NCBI GenBank assembly: GCA_021811205.1
Contig: JAJZPK010000027.1
Span: forward strand, 1 to 17,522
Length of the DNA: 17,522 nt
Reading direction: 5' to 3'
DNA from: Pseudomonadota bacterium
GTDB taxonomy: Bacteria > Pseudomonadota > Gammaproteobacteria > Burkholderiales > JABEVD01
Below are positions 7,801 through 15,694 of the stretch, piece after piece. A program made the translations under genes and the position numbers. A model generated the notes under the pieces. It worked only from the letters and a program-made list of their open reading frames with translations, was not told the origin of the DNA and searched no databases. The stretch's first letter is position 1. Every line of letters begins with the position of its first letter.

Positions 7801-8371
7801 AGCGCACTTCGACCGGATAGGATCTTCCCGGCACGTTGAGCACTTTCGCATCGAAATGCCCGGCAAAGCGTCCCGCATCGATCGTCGCGGAAGTCACGAT
7901 CACTTTCAGATCGGGGCGCCGGGGAAGGATCGTCTTGAGGTAGCCGAGGATGAAATCGATGTTGAGGCTGCGCTCGTGCGCTTCGTCTATGATCAGCGTG
8001 TCGTATCTGGAAAGGAGCGGATCGGTGCGCGTCTCGGCGAGCAGGATGCCGTCCGTCATCAGCTTGATCGAGATGCGCTCGCCCGTTCTGTCCGTGAATC
8101 TGATCTTGTATCCGACGTATTGCCCGATTTCGGACTGAAGTTCCTTCGCTATTCGGCCTGCGATGCTTCTCGCCGCGACGCGCCTCGGCTGGGTATGGCC
8201 GATGAGCCCGTTGACTCCCCTGCCTATTTCGAGGCAGATCTTGGGAAGCTGCGTGGTTTTTCCCGAGCCTGTTTCGCCGCACACGACGACGACCTGGTTT
8301 TCCAGGATCGCGCGGCTTATTTCGTCCTTGAGCTGGACGACGGGCAATGCCTCGTCGAACGCGATCCTCAT
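4844..8371 (-). CDS. hrpA: ATP-dependent RNA helicase HrpA (DEAH-box)
   Basis: HrpA is a DEAH/RHA helicase linked in E. coli to mRNA processing and rescue of stalled or collided ribosomes. This protein of 1175 residues aligns with E. coli HrpA (about 1300) over nearly its whole length. It has Walker A GETGSGKT (32-39), DEAH (129-132), SAT (161-163), NVAETSLTVP (274-283), and motif VI QRSGRSGR (320-327). The HA2, OB-fold and long HrpA-specific C-terminal region then follow, ending in YRWMIEELRVSLFAQELRTPFPVS. The N-terminus is about 60 residues shorter than the E. coli protein; the region before Walker A is reduced to a short helix. The chosen ATG at 8371 overlaps the PAP2 stop (ATGA). The frame is open upstream to about 8479, but this shadows the PAP2 gene. 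The stop overlaps the pabB GTG start. Confidence 0.95.
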   Translation of the reverse strand: MRIAFDEALPVVQLKDEISRAILENQVVVVCGETGSGKTTQLPKICLEIGRGVNGLIGHTQPRRVAARSIAGRIAKELQSEIGQYVGYKIRFTDRTGERISIKLMTDGILLAETRTDPLLSRYDTLIIDEAHERSLNIDFILGYLKTILPRRPDLKVIVTSATIDAGRFAGHFDAKVLNVPGRSYPVEVRYRPFEEEEDPDMEASILAAVDEAERHPGDILIFLPGEREIRNTMEALRKHVRMDILPLYSRLSVPEQEKVFQRSGSRRIVLATNVAETSLTVPNIGSVIDTGLARINRYSYRNKVEQLRIESISKASANQRSGRSGRVMQGLCIRLYSEADFASRPEYTDPEILRSSLASAILKMKSMGIGEIESFPFIDPPSPKMVSDGYQLLMELGAVDERRNITEIGSKLSKLPCDPRIGRMILASKGALSEVLVIASVLGIQDPRESPSEKREAAQLAHQAFSDEKSDFIGLLKLWGHFDEMKKTLSNRKLAAECRRQFLSLPRLKEWRDLHGQLSVQIAEMGMRMNEKPASYEEIHQALLSGLLGNIGFKTEDGYLGARGIRFTIFPGSKVKKKPKWLMAAEITETSRLYARSIAEIDPAWVEKAGAHLLKRHYFDPHWEKKSAQVAAFEQVTLYGLIVVPKRRVNFGAIDPEVSREIFIRGALVEGEFDTKAPFFEHNRMLIAEVEELEHKARRSDFLVDEQVLFEFYSERIPEGIVGGISFEKWRREAERSNPRLLFLEKEDLMRKSAEDVTVNRYPDSMEAEGHALALSYRFEPGHVMDGVTVTIPLHLLNQMKSTSFDRLVPGFLREKLTHIIKSLPKALRKQLIPVSEHVDKCMDEKGPLLESMKRALKIDIDSFPELPPHLMMNYRIVDGQGDEIGMGRNLEELKKKLGNAAEQDFEKTVSFEKKQLTGWDFDELANRIDSNGVTSYPALMDEGSHVSMVALDTLEKAVEQSKMGVNRLFRLALKAQFAQLEKGVPESLCLRYSSLCSPVQLKEQLSRLAASTFLDLPRTKAAFEEAVSGAKPQLHGRYAETAKLLEEIMALYRKIKSKLDGGSNPAFMDMKDQLDHLVYPGFLDSADYSRLRHYPRYLKAMLARFEKLPNPRDAQLQAEISQRWQRYLKNPRPELEEYRWMIEELRVSLFAQELRTPFPVSAKRLDKLWESFR

Positions 8372-8958
8372 GCTCGATCGGGCAGCGCGGATTTGATCGC
8401 CTTCCTGACGATGAGCACGATGAGATAGGCCGAAAGAAAACCTGCCAGGACGTCCGCGGGAAAATGCGCGCCCAGGCAAATCCTCGAAATGCCCGCCCAG
8501 GCCACGAAGAAAACGCCGGCCATCCTGTAGCGCATCGGTATCATGGGCCAGAGGCTGGCGACGGTCAGCATCGCGAAGGAGGCATGGCCGGATGGCAGGC
8601 TGTCATGGTATTCGGCTCTGCCGAAGACATGCACCGAAGAAGGCGGCAAGGCGAGCAGGGGTCTGGGGAAATCGAGCCAGGGCTTGACGAGATTCAGCAA
8701 TTGCCCGTCCAGCATGTAGGCGACGCAGAACACCGAGATCGTCGTGAGCCACATCACGGCCTTTTTTTCGGAAGCTGGATCGGAAAGACTGCCGATTGCG
8801 AAGAGGCAGGCGATCCCCAGGTAAACCGGGAAATTGCCGTGCCCGGCAAGCAGGGTGCCGAGCATCATGAATCTGTCCGAGAAACTGGTGTGAAGCCCGT
8901 TCAGAAGATGGAAGAGCCAGACGTTCGCGCCTCCCCAATCGTATAGGACGGTCTTCAT
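8368..8958 (-). CDS. PAP2-family membrane phosphatase
   Basis: This 196-residue integral membrane protein has all three phosphatidic acid phosphatase type 2 motifs. They are KPWLDFPRP (K-x6-RP), LPSGHAS (PSGH) and SRICLGAHFPADV (SR-x5-H-x3-D), so the catalytic site is complete. Hydrophobic stretches predict five to six transmembrane helices. Members dephosphorylate lipid phosphates such as undecaprenyl pyrophosphate, phosphatidic acid or lipid A at the outer face of the inner membrane. The actual substrate cannot be read from sequence. The ATG at 8958 overlaps the DUF4337 stop (ATGA), and the TGA overlaps the hrpA start. In-frame codons upstream of 8958 belong to the DUF4337 gene and give no sensible protein. 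Location between a DUF4337 protein and HrpA is unusual. Confidence 0.9.
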   Translation of the reverse strand: MKTVLYDWGGANVWLFHLLNGLHTSFSDRFMMLGTLLAGHGNFPVYLGIACLFAIGSLSDPASEKKAVMWLTTISVFCVAYMLDGQLLNLVKPWLDFPRPLLALPPSSVHVFGRAEYHDSLPSGHASFAMLTVASLWPMIPMRYRMAGVFFVAWAGISRICLGAHFPADVLAGFLSAYLIVLIVRKAIKSALPDRA

Positions 8959-9518
8959 CCGGCGAGCGTGGTCACCCAGAGCACGGCTCCGCCGAAGGCC
9001 GATACGACGGCCATGACGAACAGCCATTTCTTGCGGGTCAGTGCGGTGATGGAAGCGAGCGAAATCGCGATCTGGATCAGGGTCATGGCCTGGGCGAGCC
9101 TGCGCCTCGGGTGCATCATCTGCTCGCTCTTGTCGTTCGCTGCCTTTGACTCGGCTTCGAGCTTGTCGGCTTCAGCCTTGATGGACTTTTTCTGCGCCTT
9201 GTATTTCTCGATCTGCGCTTTATAATAATCTGCCTTGCCGGCGGCGATGCTGGATGCGAGCTCCATCAGATGCGCCTTGTTGCTGACCGCCTGGTAGTAG
9301 TTCCACTGGTCGGATGCCTGGGTTTTCTTCAGCACCGCCTCGTTCTTGAAGAGCATCGCTTCTTCCTGCGTGTCGCTGCCCTGATAGCTCACGATCGCGC
9401 CGAGCGTGGCGAGCAGCGCGGTGAAGATCGCAACCTGCTGCGCGAGCGACGAGCCCGAGTGCGCTTCGTGCTCGATGTGATGGGACTCTGGCCCGTGTAC
9501 GTGAAAACCTTCTGACAT
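8955..9518 (-). CDS. DUF4337 membrane protein of unknown function
   Basis: This 187-residue protein resembles the DUF4337 family, which has no known function. It begins with a His-rich soluble tail (six His between residues 6 and 20). A membrane segment follows at about 26-46, then a long helical, charged and probably coiled-coil region at about 95-135 rich in Lys, Glu and Ala. Two further membrane segments lie at about 143-160 and 165-186. The soluble coiled coil is therefore held between membrane anchors. The His cluster could bind metal but no defined motif is visible. It is the first gene of the eight-gene minus-strand operon. Its ribosome binding site is GAGGG (complement of 9524-9528), 5 nt before the ATG. 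The stop overlaps the PAP2 start. Confidence 0.8.
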   Translation of the reverse strand: MSEGFHVHGPESHHIEHEAHSGSSLAQQVAIFTALLATLGAIVSYQGSDTQEEAMLFKNEAVLKKTQASDQWNYYQAVSNKAHLMELASSIAAGKADYYKAQIEKYKAQKKSIKAEADKLEAESKAANDKSEQMMHPRRRLAQAMTLIQIAISLASITALTRKKWLFVMAVVSAFGGAVLWVTTLAG

Positions 9519-9582
9519 CTGATCCCTCTATCCGGATTATCTGCATTATTATACTGGATGTGAACGCTTCATTTTAAACTCC
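9519..9582. promoter_or_regulatory. Divergent promoter region between the two large operons
   Basis: On the minus strand a perfect TATAAT (complement of 9548-9553) lies about 30 bp before the DUF4337 ATG. Its -35 is poor, the best being TTAAAA at 9572-9577 with 18-bp spacing. On the plus strand TATACT at 9550-9555 overlaps the same bases and could serve the antiporter operon, about 28 bp before its ATG, again with a weak -35. Overlapping -10 elements imply that only one direction can be engaged at a time. Positions are seen; promoter use is inferred. Confidence 0.5.
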
Positions 9583-10818
9583 ATGGACCTTTTCGAAATT
9601 TCCGGAATACTCTTGACCGCTGCAGCATTCGGGAGCTACATCAACGACAGGTGGGTGAAGCTTCCTTCGTCGATCGGCCTCATGCTGCTCGCCATGGGCG
9701 CGGGTTTTGCAGGGCTTGCACTCGAGGCGATGGGACTCATCGACATCGCGCCTATCGATGCATTTCTGCACGGGATCAATTTCAGCGAGACGGTTTTCCA
9801 CGGCATGCTTTCCTTCCTGCTTTTCGCAGGCGCATCCCAGATCGAGATGGGCGATCTGAAAAGCGCGCAATTGCCCGTCGCGATCACGGCGACGATCAGC
9901 ACCCTGATTTCCACCATCGTGATCGGCGCGATCTTCTATTTGCTTGCTCAATTCGCAGGCTTTACCCAGGTGTCCTTCCTCTACGCCATGCTGTTCGGTG
10001 CCATCGTCTCGCCGACCGATCCGATTGCCGTGATCGGCATCATCAAGAAGATGGGGGCGCCGAAAGCCATCGAAACCAAGATAGCGGGAGAGTCGTTGTT
10101 CAACGACGGGGTGGCCATCGTTTTCTACCTGACCATACTCGAACTCATCACGGGGGGAGCGGAGCCGACCATTCTGAAGGCGGTCGAACTGCTCGTCCAG
10201 GAAGCGGGGGGCGGTCTTCTGATCGGGGGCGTGCTGGGCTGGTTCGCGCGCAAGATGCTGGCGACGGTCGAGTCCTATCAGGCGGAACTCCTCATCACGC
10301 TCGCGGTGGCCTCAGGCGGCTATCTGCTCGCCGAAAAGCTGCACGTGTCTGCCCCGATCTCGATGGTCGTGGCGGGATTGATCATCGGCAACAGGGGGCG
10401 AGACGCATTGTCGGCCAGGAAGCGGGAGCATATCGATTCGTTCTGGGAGCTTGTCGACGAGATCCTGAATGCGGTTCTGTTCATGCTCATCGGGCTGGAG
10501 ATGATGGTGATCAAGATCGACAAGGCAACTGCTGTCATGGCCTTCCTGTGCGTCCCGATCGCGCTTTTCGCGCGCTTTCTCAGCATCGCTTTGCCGGTGC
10601 AATTGATGCGGCCCTTCTACGCATTCCAGAGGGGAACCACGGCGATCATGACCTGGGGCGGATTGCGCGGCGCGCTTTCGATCGCGATGGTGCTTGCGCT
10701 GCGCGAAGAAGGCATGAAATCCATTTTCCTTCCCTGCGTTTATTTCATCGCGGTTTTTTCGATCGCCGTCCAGGGGCTGACCTTCAGCAGACTGCTGAAA
10801 AAATTCGGTATGGCCTGA
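9583..10818 (+). CDS. CPA1-family Na+(K+)/H+ antiporter
   Basis: This 411-residue protein has about 12 transmembrane helices and the hallmarks of the NhaP/CPA1 group. SPTDPIAVIGIIKKMGAPK (143-161) is followed by the ion-binding GESLFNDGVAIVFY (169-182), with the Asn174-Asp175 pair expected of an electroneutral exchanger. A late GGLRGALSIAMVLALR segment is also conserved. It has only a very short tail after the last helix, so it lacks the long cytoplasmic regulatory domain of some relatives. It would exchange cytoplasmic sodium or potassium for protons in the inner membrane. The ATG at 9583 has no clear ribosome binding site, yet upstream in-frame starts are absent and the N-terminus begins sensibly at a membrane helix. 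It heads the plus-strand operon; rep starts one base after its stop. The exact cation is not predictable. Confidence 0.9.
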   Translation: MDLFEISGILLTAAAFGSYINDRWVKLPSSIGLMLLAMGAGFAGLALEAMGLIDIAPIDAFLHGINFSETVFHGMLSFLLFAGASQIEMGDLKSAQLPVAITATISTLISTIVIGAIFYLLAQFAGFTQVSFLYAMLFGAIVSPTDPIAVIGIIKKMGAPKAIETKIAGESLFNDGVAIVFYLTILELITGGAEPTILKAVELLVQEAGGGLLIGGVLGWFARKMLATVESYQAELLITLAVASGGYLLAEKLHVSAPISMVVAGLIIGNRGRDALSARKREHIDSFWELVDEILNAVLFMLIGLEMMVIKIDKATAVMAFLCVPIALFARFLSIALPVQLMRPFYAFQRGTTAIMTWGGLRGALSIAMVLALREEGMKSIFLPCVYFIAVFSIAVQGLTFSRLLKKFGMA

Positions 10819-10819
10819 C

Positions 10820-12772
10820 ATGCTGTCGAAACTGAATCCGGCGCAGGCAAGCGCAGTGAGGCACATCGACGGGCCGCTTCTCGTGCTGGCGGGGGCGGGC
10901 AGCGGCAAGACGCGCGTGATCACCCACAAGATCGCCTACCTGATCGAAGAATGCGGCTATTCCCCCTTCCACATCGCAGCGATCACCTTCACCAACAAGG
11001 CGGCGAAGGAGATGCAGGAGCGCGTGGGCAAGCTCGTCAAGAGCAATTCCAGGGGGCTCACCGTCTCGACCTTCCATTCGCTGGGTCTTTCCATATTGAG
11101 GAGCGAATCGAAAAGGCTGGGGCTCAAGTCGGGTTTTTCGATCCTCGATTCGGCCGATTGTCAGTCCATCCTCGCCAATCTGTGCAAGACCACGGACAAG
11201 AAGGAGACGAGGCGCGTCGCAAGCCTCATTTCGGGATGGAAGAACGGTCTGGTTTCCCCAAAGGATGCGCAGGGGGACGCATTTGCCGCCAGAATCTATG
11301 CCGAATACCAGTCCACCCTCCAGGCCTACCAGGCGGTCGATTTCGACGATCTCATCAGGCTGCCGGTCGTGCTTTTCGAAAGCGAGCCGGATGCGCTCGA
11401 GAAATGGCAGAAGAAGCTGCGCTATCTGCTGATAGACGAATACCAGGACACCAACCTCTGCCAGTACAGGCTGATCAGGCTGCTTTCCGGCTCAAGAGGG
11501 GCATTCACCGCAGTGGGCGACGACGACCAGGCGATCTATGCATGGCGCGGCGCATCCAAGGAGAACATCGCCGAGCTCGACCGGGATTATCCCAATCTCG
11601 AAGTGATCAAGCTCGAGCAGAACTACCGGTCCACGGTCAGGATACTGAAGGCCGCGAACAGCCTGATCTCGAACAACACCAAGCTTTTCGAAAAGAAGCT
11701 CTGGTCCGAGCTCGGCCATGGCGATCCGATCAGGGTGATCGCTGCAAAAGACGAGGAGCACGAGGCGGAAGCGGTGGTGAGAACCCTGCTCGCCCACAAG
11801 TTCGAGAACAGGACGCGCCATTCGGACTATGCGATCCTCTATCGCGGCAATCACCAGGCAAGGCTCTTCGAGCAGCAACTGAGGAACGAGCGCGTCCCTT
11901 ACAGGGTGAGCGGAGGACTTTCCTTTTTCGACAGGGGGGAAATCAAGGACCTCATCGCCTACCTGAGGCTCATCGCCAATCCGGACGACGATCCCGCCTT
12001 CGTGCGCGCAGTGACCACCCCGAAGCGCGGGGTCGGCAACGGAACACTGGAGGCGCTCGGACGCTATGCGGGAAAAAGGCAGGTGAGCATGTTCGAGGCC
12101 GCATTCGAGGCAGGATTCTCCCACGAGATTCCCGAGAGGCAGCTTGAACCCCTTCTCGAATTCTGCAACTTCGTCAACAAGCTGCAATATGAAGCCGAGA
12201 AGGCGCCCGCAGGGGAAGTCATGAACGACCTCCTGAAGGCGATCGATTTTGAAGCGCATCTCTTCGATTCGGAGGAAGCCAGGCAGGCGAAATCGAAATG
12301 GGAGAATGTGATGGAATTCTCCGGCTGGATCGCCAGAAAAGGCGAGGAAGACGAAAAAAACCTGATCGAACTCACCCAGACGATCGCGCTCATCAACCTG
12401 CTCGAAAAGAAGGAGGAGGATTACGATGCGGTCACGCTCTCCACATTGCATGCCGCCAAAGGACTGGAATTCAAACAGGTCTTCCTGGTCGGCGCAGAGG
12501 AAGGCATTTTGCCCCACCAGGAATCGATGGATGATGCCGGAATAGAAGAGGAGCGGCGCCTCATGTACGTCGGGGTGACGCGCGCGCGGGAAGGGCTGCA
12601 TATCAGCTATTGCACAAAGCGCAAGCGTGCTGGGACAATGCAGGCTTGCGAGCCGAGCAGGTTCATCGCCGAGATGGGAGAGGACATCAAGCATTCGGGC
12701 AAGGAGGTCACCAAGGAATTGGGCAATGCGAGACTCGCGATGCTGAAATCGGCACTGGGCGGAACAACATGA
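10820..12772 (+). CDS. rep: ATP-dependent DNA helicase Rep
   Basis: This 650-residue superfamily 1A helicase matches E. coli Rep (673) throughout. Visible motifs are Walker [13 protein letters not shown] (about 23-34), motif Ia [11 protein letters not shown] (55-65), Walker B LLIDEYQD (203-210), [12 protein letters not shown] (233-244), [16 protein letters not shown], and the late [17 protein letters not shown] and [13 protein letters not shown]. Rep rather than UvrD is supported by the overall pattern and by the C-terminal [20 protein letters not shown] tail, which resembles the end of E. coli Rep. Rep travels with the replisome, moving 3' to 5', and removes proteins ahead of forks. The ATG lies one base after the antiporter stop (TGACATG). 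The ridA gene follows after 10 nt. Pairing with recG in the same operon fits a shared fork-maintenance role. Confidence 0.93.
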   Translation: MLSKLNPAQASAVRHIDGPLLVLAGAGSGKTRVITHKIAYLIEECGYSPFHIAAITFTNKAAKEMQERVGKLVKSNSRGLTVSTFHSLGLSILRSESKRLGLKSGFSILDSADCQSILANLCKTTDKKETRRVASLISGWKNGLVSPKDAQGDAFAARIYAEYQSTLQAYQAVDFDDLIRLPVVLFESEPDALEKWQKKLRYLLIDEYQDTNLCQYRLIRLLSGSRGAFTAVGDDDQAIYAWRGASKENIAELDRDYPNLEVIKLEQNYRSTVRILKAANSLISNNTKLFEKKLWSELGHGDPIRVIAAKDEEHEAEAVVRTLLAHKFENRTRHSDYAILYRGNHQARLFEQQLRNERVPYRVSGGLSFFDRGEIKDLIAYLRLIANPDDDPAFVRAVTTPKRGVGNGTLEALGRYAGKRQVSMFEAAFEAGFSHEIPERQLEPLLEFCNFVNKLQYEAEKAPAGEVMNDLLKAIDFEAHLFDSEEARQAKSKWENVMEFSGWIARKGEEDEKNLIELTQTIALINLLEKKEEDYDAVTLSTLHAAKGLEFKQVFLVGAEEGILPHQESMDDAGIEEERRLMYVGVTRAREGLHISYCTKRKRAGTMQACEPSRFIAEMGEDIKHSGKEVTKELGNARLAMLKSALGGTT

Positions 12773-12782
12773 AAGGGAAAAA

Positions 12783-13184
12783 ATGACCAAGAGAATCATC
12801 AGCACCATTGATGCTCCGAAAGCGATCGGAACCTATTCCCAGGCAGTGCGCGCCAAGGATACCGTCTATCTTTCGGGGCAGATCGGGCTGGATCCTTCCA
12901 CCATGCAGCTCGAAGAGGGGATCGAGGCGCAGATCCACAGGGTGTTCAGGAACCTTTCGGCGGTCGCGCAGGCGTCCGGCGGAAGCCTGTCGGATCTCGT
13001 CAAGCTCAACGTCTACCTGACCGACCTTGCCAATTTCGCCATGCTCAACGAGATCATGGGCAGCTATTTTGCAGAACCCTATCCCGCGCGTGCTGCCCTC
13101 GGCGTGGCGAGCCTGCCCAAAGGAGCGCTGGTCGAAATGGACGGCATACTCGTACTCAACATAGGCGAGACGGACAAGGACTGA
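12783..13184 (+). CDS. ridA: RidA-family enamine/imine deaminase
   Basis: RidA hydrolyses reactive enamines and imines such as 2-aminoacrylate made by PLP enzymes. This 133-residue protein has the family pattern: IGTYSQAV (15-22), [11 protein letters not shown] (28-38), [19 protein letters not shown] (72-90), [20 protein letters not shown] (100-119). The catalytic arginine is Arg103, and Glu118 corresponds to the conserved acidic residue. It forms a cytoplasmic trimer in relatives. The ATG has a good AAAGGG ribosome binding site 5 nt upstream. The C-terminal tail (NIGETDKD) is a few residues longer than E. coli RidA. Its TGA is followed directly by the recG GTG in the same reading frame, which makes this junction unusual. 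Confidence 0.93.
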   Translation: MTKRIISTIDAPKAIGTYSQAVRAKDTVYLSGQIGLDPSTMQLEEGIEAQIHRVFRNLSAVAQASGGSLSDLVKLNVYLTDLANFAMLNEIMGSYFAEPYPARAALGVASLPKGALVEMDGILVLNIGETDKD

Positions 13185-15173
13185 GTGAAGGACAGACTCG
13201 CGCGGCTGGGCATCCACACGCTGTGGGACAGGGTGCTCCATCTTCCTCTGCGCTATGAGGACGAAACCAGGCTCTCTCCGATCGCGGATGCGCCTGTAGG
13301 CGAATCCGTCCTCATCGAGGGCGAGATCGTCGAATCGGGGGTCAAATATTCGGGAAGGCGCGTTCTTTCATGCAGGGTGGAAGACAAGAGCGGGAGCATG
13401 GACATACGCTTCATGAATTTCTATCCGAGCCAGGTGAAAATGCTCGAAAAGGGCAAAAGGATGCGCTTTTTCGGCGAAGTGAGGGCAGGCTTTTTCGGCC
13501 CGGAGATGATCCACCCCAAAGTCTCGAGGGCAGAGATTCCGCTTTCCGATTCGCTCACGCCCGTCTATCCGACCACAGCAGGATTGTCTCAGGGCAGGCT
13601 GAAAGGCCTGATCAATGAAGCGCTCGAATCCCTCGACCTGTCAGACACCTTGCCAGGCGATTTGCTCGGAAGGCTTGATCTTCCCGGATTCGACGAGAGC
13701 GTGCGCTATCTGCACCATCCGCCCGTTGACGCGATCCGGTCCGAGCTCGACGGAAAGACCCATCCTGCCTGGAGAAGGATCAAGTTCGACGAACTGCTCG
13801 CACAGCAGCTTTCCATGCGCCTCCATTACCGCAACAGGAAGGAGAAGCGCGCGCCCGTTTTCGCCCCGGAAGGCAGGCTCGTCACGGCACTTCTGGATTC
13901 CCTTCCCTTTTCGCTCACGAATGCGCAGAAGCAGGTTTTCGGCGAGATTTCGAAAGACCTTGCTTCGGGAAACCCGATGCAGCGGCTGCTGCAGGGGGAC
14001 GTCGGAAGCGGCAAGACCATCGTCGCAGCCCTCTCTGCGCTGATTGCGATCGAGTCGGGATATCAGGCCGCAGTGATGGCGCCGACAGAGATTCTCGCCG
14101 AGCAGCACTTCGAGAAATTTTCAAAATGGCTCGAGCCCCTGGGGCTCAAGGTGGCATGGCTTTCTTCCAGCCTGAAGAAAAAGGAAAAGAGCGAGGCATT
14201 GGGCATGATCGAAAAGGGAGAAGCCCAGCTTGCGGTGGGAACGCACGCGCTTTTCCAGGAACAGGTTGCGTTCAGGAACCTGGGGCTCGCCATAGTCGAC
14301 GAGCAGCACCGCTTCGGCGTCCATCAGCGGCTTGCGCTGCGGCACAAGGGATTCGAGGCTCACCAGTTGATGATGAGCGCAACCCCGATACCGAGAACGC
14401 TCGCCATGAGCTATTATGCCGACCTCGACGTTTCCGTCATCGACGAGCTTCCGCCCGGAAGAACGCCAGTCGTCACCAAGCTGGTGTCAAACGACAGGCG
14501 CGAAGAAGTGATACAGCGCGTGAGAGGCGCATGCGCATCGGGCAACCAGATCTACTGGGTCTGCCCGCTGATCGAGGAGTCGGAAGCGCTCCAGCTGAGG
14601 ACCGCGATCGAAACTTATGAGCGGCTGCAGACCGAATTTCCGGAAATCGAGGCCGGGCTCGTCCACGGCAGGATGCCCAATTCGGAGAAGACGGCCGTGA
14701 TGCGCGATTTCCAGGATGGTAGAATCAAGCTCCTCGTCGCGACCACGGTCATCGAGGTCGGCGTGGACGTGCCGAACGCGTCGGTGATGGTGATCGAGCA
14801 TGCCGAAAGAATGGGGCTTTCCCAGCTTCATCAGCTGCGCGGCAGAGTGGGCAGGGGGGCCGAGCACAGCGTCTGCCTGCTGCTCTACCAGGCGCCGCTC
14901 GGCAAGATCGCAACCGAAAGGCTGAAGGCGATCTTCGAGACCTCCGACGGATTCGAGATCGCCAGGCGCGATCTCGCGCTGCGCGGCCCCGGGGAATTTC
15001 TGGGCGCAAGGCAAAGCGGCGTGCCGATGCTGAGGTTCGCCGATCTCGATGAGGACGATCTGCTGGATGCAGCAAGGAGCGCCGCCGACGAGCTTCTTTT
15101 ATCCGACAGAAGCGCGGTCAACAGGCATCTCGATCGCTGGATGGGCGAAAAATCGGAATATCTCAGGGCATGA
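13185..15173 (+). CDS. recG: ATP-dependent DNA helicase RecG
   Basis: RecG remodels stalled forks, Holliday junctions and R-loops. The product is 662 residues (E. coli 693). A wedge/OB domain occupies about residues 1-200, with LHLPLRYEDETRLSPI near 18-33 and LTPVYPTTAGLSQ near 124-136. Helicase motifs follow: LLQGDVGSGKT (268-278), MAPTEILAEQH (298-308), DEQH (372-375), MSATPIPRTLAM, and later VATTVIEVGVDVPNA and QLHQLRGRVGRG. The GTG at 13185 abuts the ridA stop with no gap. No upstream start is possible because the preceding in-frame codon is that stop. As a result about 20 N-terminal residues, including the 'LTGVG'-type segment of E. coli RecG, are missing. A short-spaced AAGGA at 13176-13180 may serve as ribosome binding site. 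The stop overlaps the ubiC start (ATGA). Confidence 0.93.
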   Translation: MKDRLARLGIHTLWDRVLHLPLRYEDETRLSPIADAPVGESVLIEGEIVESGVKYSGRRVLSCRVEDKSGSMDIRFMNFYPSQVKMLEKGKRMRFFGEVRAGFFGPEMIHPKVSRAEIPLSDSLTPVYPTTAGLSQGRLKGLINEALESLDLSDTLPGDLLGRLDLPGFDESVRYLHHPPVDAIRSELDGKTHPAWRRIKFDELLAQQLSMRLHYRNRKEKRAPVFAPEGRLVTALLDSLPFSLTNAQKQVFGEISKDLASGNPMQRLLQGDVGSGKTIVAALSALIAIESGYQAAVMAPTEILAEQHFEKFSKWLEPLGLKVAWLSSSLKKKEKSEALGMIEKGEAQLAVGTHALFQEQVAFRNLGLAIVDEQHRFGVHQRLALRHKGFEAHQLMMSATPIPRTLAMSYYADLDVSVIDELPPGRTPVVTKLVSNDRREEVIQRVRGACASGNQIYWVCPLIEESEALQLRTAIETYERLQTEFPEIEAGLVHGRMPNSEKTAVMRDFQDGRIKLLVATTVIEVGVDVPNASVMVIEHAERMGLSQLHQLRGRVGRGAEHSVCLLLYQAPLGKIATERLKAIFETSDGFEIARRDLALRGPGEFLGARQSGVPMLRFADLDEDDLLDAARSAADELLLSDRSAVNRHLDRWMGEKSEYLRA

Positions 15174-15694
15174 ACCGGAAATGGAAAACCGGCCTCGTCG
15201 GCGCACGCGGGCTTTCGAAATGGGTGAGAAGCGGCGGATCGCTGACGATGCGCATCATGGAAAAATGCGGGCAATTTTCCGTGCGCCACGTATCGAACAG
15301 GTTTGCCAGGGCGAATCTTGACGAGCTCGGAAGGATAGGGGCGAAGCGGAACGAGTCCGTCCTCGTCAGGGAAGTCTGTCTCTGCTGCGCAGACAAGCCG
15401 GTCGTCTTCGCCCATTCGGTCGCATTGAGGAGCAGCCTCAAGGGACCATGGCGCAATCTCAGGTTTCTCGGTCAGAAGTCCCTGGGCAGCGCCTACCTTT
15501 CGAATCCGAGAGTGGGGAGAGACGATTTCGAATTTCTTTCGATTTCGAGCAGGCATCCGCTATACGAGAAATCCTGCAGATACATGAAGGTCAGGCCGGA
15601 TGCGCTGTGGGCGAGACGTTCTCTGTTTTTTACCGGAAAATGCTCCATTCTGGTGACGGAAGTGTTCCTGCCCGAAATTTCGGAGCTCGCTTGA
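15170..15694 (+). CDS. ubiC: Chorismate pyruvate-lyase
   Basis: UbiC cleaves chorismate to 4-hydroxybenzoate and pyruvate, the first committed step of ubiquinone synthesis. The 174-residue product has the UbiC pattern: [11 protein letters not shown] (63-73), PVVFAHSV (77-84), [21 protein letters not shown] (90-110), [10 protein letters not shown] (126-135), LWARRSLF (146-153) and [10 protein letters not shown] (161-170). Arg67 and Glu164 correspond to the active-site Arg and Glu of E. coli UbiC. The ATG overlaps the recG stop and the stop overlaps the ubiA TTG start. It is followed by the enzyme that uses its product, the expected ubiC-ubiA pair. Confidence 0.92.
   Translation: MNRKWKTGLVGARGLSKWVRSGGSLTMRIMEKCGQFSVRHVSNRFARANLDELGRIGAKRNESVLVREVCLCCADKPVVFAHSVALRSSLKGPWRNLRFLGQKSLGSAYLSNPRVGRDDFEFLSISSRHPLYEKSCRYMKVRPDALWARRSLFFTGKCSILVTEVFLPEISELA

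Noticed and set aside
10951..12147. 398-codon plus-strand open frame inside rep
   Set aside because: It overlaps rep in another frame, is rich in Arg, Gly, Gln and Ala as expected for a shadow frame, and has no motif.
13182..13187. TGA recoded as a sense codon to explain the ridA-recG frame
   Set aside because: Nearly every gene in the window ends sensibly in TGA, so TGA is a stop here. Only local read-through remains possible.
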